A stretch of DNA of 6,465 nt from DATCKG01 sp036562385 (lineage in GTDB: Bacteria > Bacillota > Sulfobacillia > Symbiobacteriales > Symbiobacteriaceae): the NCBI GenBank assembly GCA_036562385.1, contig DATCKG010000019.1, positions 1 to 6,465 of the forward strand, given 5' to 3'. Both the position numbers and the translations under genes were made by a program. How positions within the stretch are numbered: the first letter of the stretch is position 1; each line of letters starts with the position of its first letter. The notes beneath the pieces are model-generated. The model searched no databases. It had not been told where the DNA came from and was given only the letters and a program-made list of their open reading frames with translations. Of the stretch, positions 5,732 through 6,465 are shown one piece after another.

Positions 5732-6379
5732 ATGGACGCGCTGACGGAACGGAAGGAGCGGCTGAAAAGGGCCCGGGAAGCCCTCAGCGAGCGGAAGGGA
5801 CAGCAGAAGCGGCTGCAGCAGGAGCGGGACCGCTGTGCGGCGGAACTGGAGCGGTGTCGGGAGCAGGCGGACATTTTTGAGCAGGTGATTGTCCTCCTGC
5901 AGCAGACCGCCGAGCACGCGCGGAAACAGGCCCAGCAGCAGATCGAGATGCTGGTGACCAACACCCTGCAGGCGATCTTCGGGCCGGACTATGCGTTCCG
6001 GATTCAGCTTACAGAGAAGGCGGGCCGGGCCGAGGCGGAGTTTTACGTCACCTCCCGGTACGGCACCGAAGTGCTGGAGACCCGTCCGCAGGATTCCCGG
6101 GGCGGCGGGGTGGTGGATGTGGTCTGCCTCGGCCTGCGGATCGCCATGTTGGAGACCTACCGGCCCCGGCTGCAGGGCGCCCTGATCCTGGACGAGCCTG
6201 CCAAACACGTCAGCGACGACTTCATCCAGCCCACCGCCCAGTTCCTGAAGATGGTCAGCCAGTTCTTCGGCCGGCAGGTGATCATGGTCACCCACAACCC
6301 GCATCTGGCGGAGACCGCCGAGGTAGCCTACCAGGTGACCCTCCGGGACGGCATCTCTCAGGTCAGCCGGCTGGGATAG
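5732..6379 (+). CDS. Rad50/SbcC-like ATPase, C-terminal half
   Basis: 215 residues that match the last part of a Rad50/SbcC protein. Residues 1 to about 75 are coiled coil, followed by an ATPase lobe with IFGPDYAFRIQL (82-93), an ABC signature region DSRGGGVVDVVCLGLRIAML (121-140), Walker B ALILDEP (150-156, Asp154 and Glu155), the D-loop after it and the H-loop VTHNPHL (His188). It lacks Walker A and a CxxC hook, so it cannot bind ATP alone and should pair with the product of the gene at 4081. The signature is S-x-G-G-G, not the usual SGGE. As far as I recall, this form also occurs in SbcC-like ATPases of phages and Clostridia. The ATG at 5732 has AAGGGG 7 nt upstream and lies three bases after the previous stop in the same frame. 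Its stop is 21 bases before the next gene. Confidence 0.88.
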   Translation: MDALTERKERLKRAREALSERKGQQKRLQQERDRCAAELERCREQADIFEQVIVLLQQTAEHARKQAQQQIEMLVTNTLQAIFGPDYAFRIQLTEKAGRAEAEFYVTSRYGTEVLETRPQDSRGGGVVDVVCLGLRIAMLETYRPRLQGALILDEPAKHVSDDFIQPTAQFLKMVSQFFGRQVIMVTHNPHLAETAEVAYQVTLRDGISQVSRLG

Positions 6380-6400
6380 CGTGGGGGTGACCAGGGGTTC

Positions 6401-6465
6401 ATGAAGGATGCCGACGTGATCGTGGTGGGAGGCGGCCCCGCGGGGATGATGGCGGCGGCGGCCGC
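6401..6465 (+). CDS. FAD/NAD(P)-dependent oxidoreductase (first 21 codons)
   Basis: The right edge cuts the gene. The visible start MKDADVIVVGGGPAGMMAA is the Rossmann dinucleotide-binding beta-alpha-beta with GGGPAG (10-15), as in flavoprotein oxidoreductases. The HI0933/BaiN-type family is one possibility, but too little is visible to choose. GGGGGTGA at 6383-6390 is a good ribosome binding site 10 nt before the ATG. The short 21-base gap suggests it is transcribed with the repair genes, though a role in repair need not follow. Confidence 0.8.
   Translation, partial: MKDADVIVVGGGPAGMMAAAA

Noticed and set aside
4880..6304. Long minus-strand open frame (474 codons) opposite the ATPase genes
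   Set aside because: Low-complexity Pro/Ala/Leu-rich translation typical of the antisense of GC-rich coiled-coil genes.
1..6465. CRISPR arrays, insertion sequences, tRNA or rRNA genes
   Set aside because: No spaced direct repeats, transposase motifs, terminal inverted repeats or RNA-gene sequences were seen.

Overview
The window reads as part of the chromosome of a GC-rich Gram-positive bacterium. The evidence is strong GGAGG-type ribosome binding sites, a Bacillus/actinobacterial-type LexA box (CGAAC-N4-GTTCT) in front of recA, GTG starts and heavy G/C at third codon positions. A Symbiobacterium-like deep-branching Firmicute is my best guess. This is inference from protein style and base composition, not from a database match.

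Layout. (1) Positions 1-214, minus strand: the 5' end of a lipoprotein gene for an iron-type ABC transporter substrate-binding protein. It has a near-consensus promoter (TTGACA-17-TAGAAT) and a Fur-like box just downstream of that promoter. (2) Positions 215-472: divergent intergenic region with both promoters and two inverted repeats. (3) Positions 473-997, plus strand: a six-helix membrane protein that looks like an ECF-transporter S component (NiaX-like), followed by a 14-bp GC-rich hairpin terminator. (4) Positions 1070-1234: recA control region with a LexA/SOS box inside a larger AT-rich inverted repeat. (5) Positions 1235-6379, plus strand: a compact run recA - recX - Mre11/SbcD-like nuclease - N-terminal half of a Rad50/SbcC-like ATPase - small coiled-coil protein - C-terminal half of the same ATPase, with overlaps or gaps of only a few bases. 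(6) Positions 6401-6465: the first 21 codons of a FAD/NAD(P)-binding oxidoreductase.

The notable content is the last four genes of the repair run. The ATPase that is one polypeptide in textbook Mre11-Rad50 or SbcCD is here in three reading frames. The first carries Walker A, the Q-loop, a long coiled coil and the CxxC zinc hook. The second is an 84-residue helical hairpin. The third carries a short coil, the ABC signature, Walker B and the H-loop. The split falls just after the zinc hook, and each piece has its own start and ribosome binding site, so it looks like a real multi-subunit architecture and not a sequencing error. Because the genes sit directly behind recA and recX, they are probably co-transcribed with recA under LexA control, which would make this an SOS-induced, split Mre11-Rad50-type DNA-end processing complex coupled to recombination.
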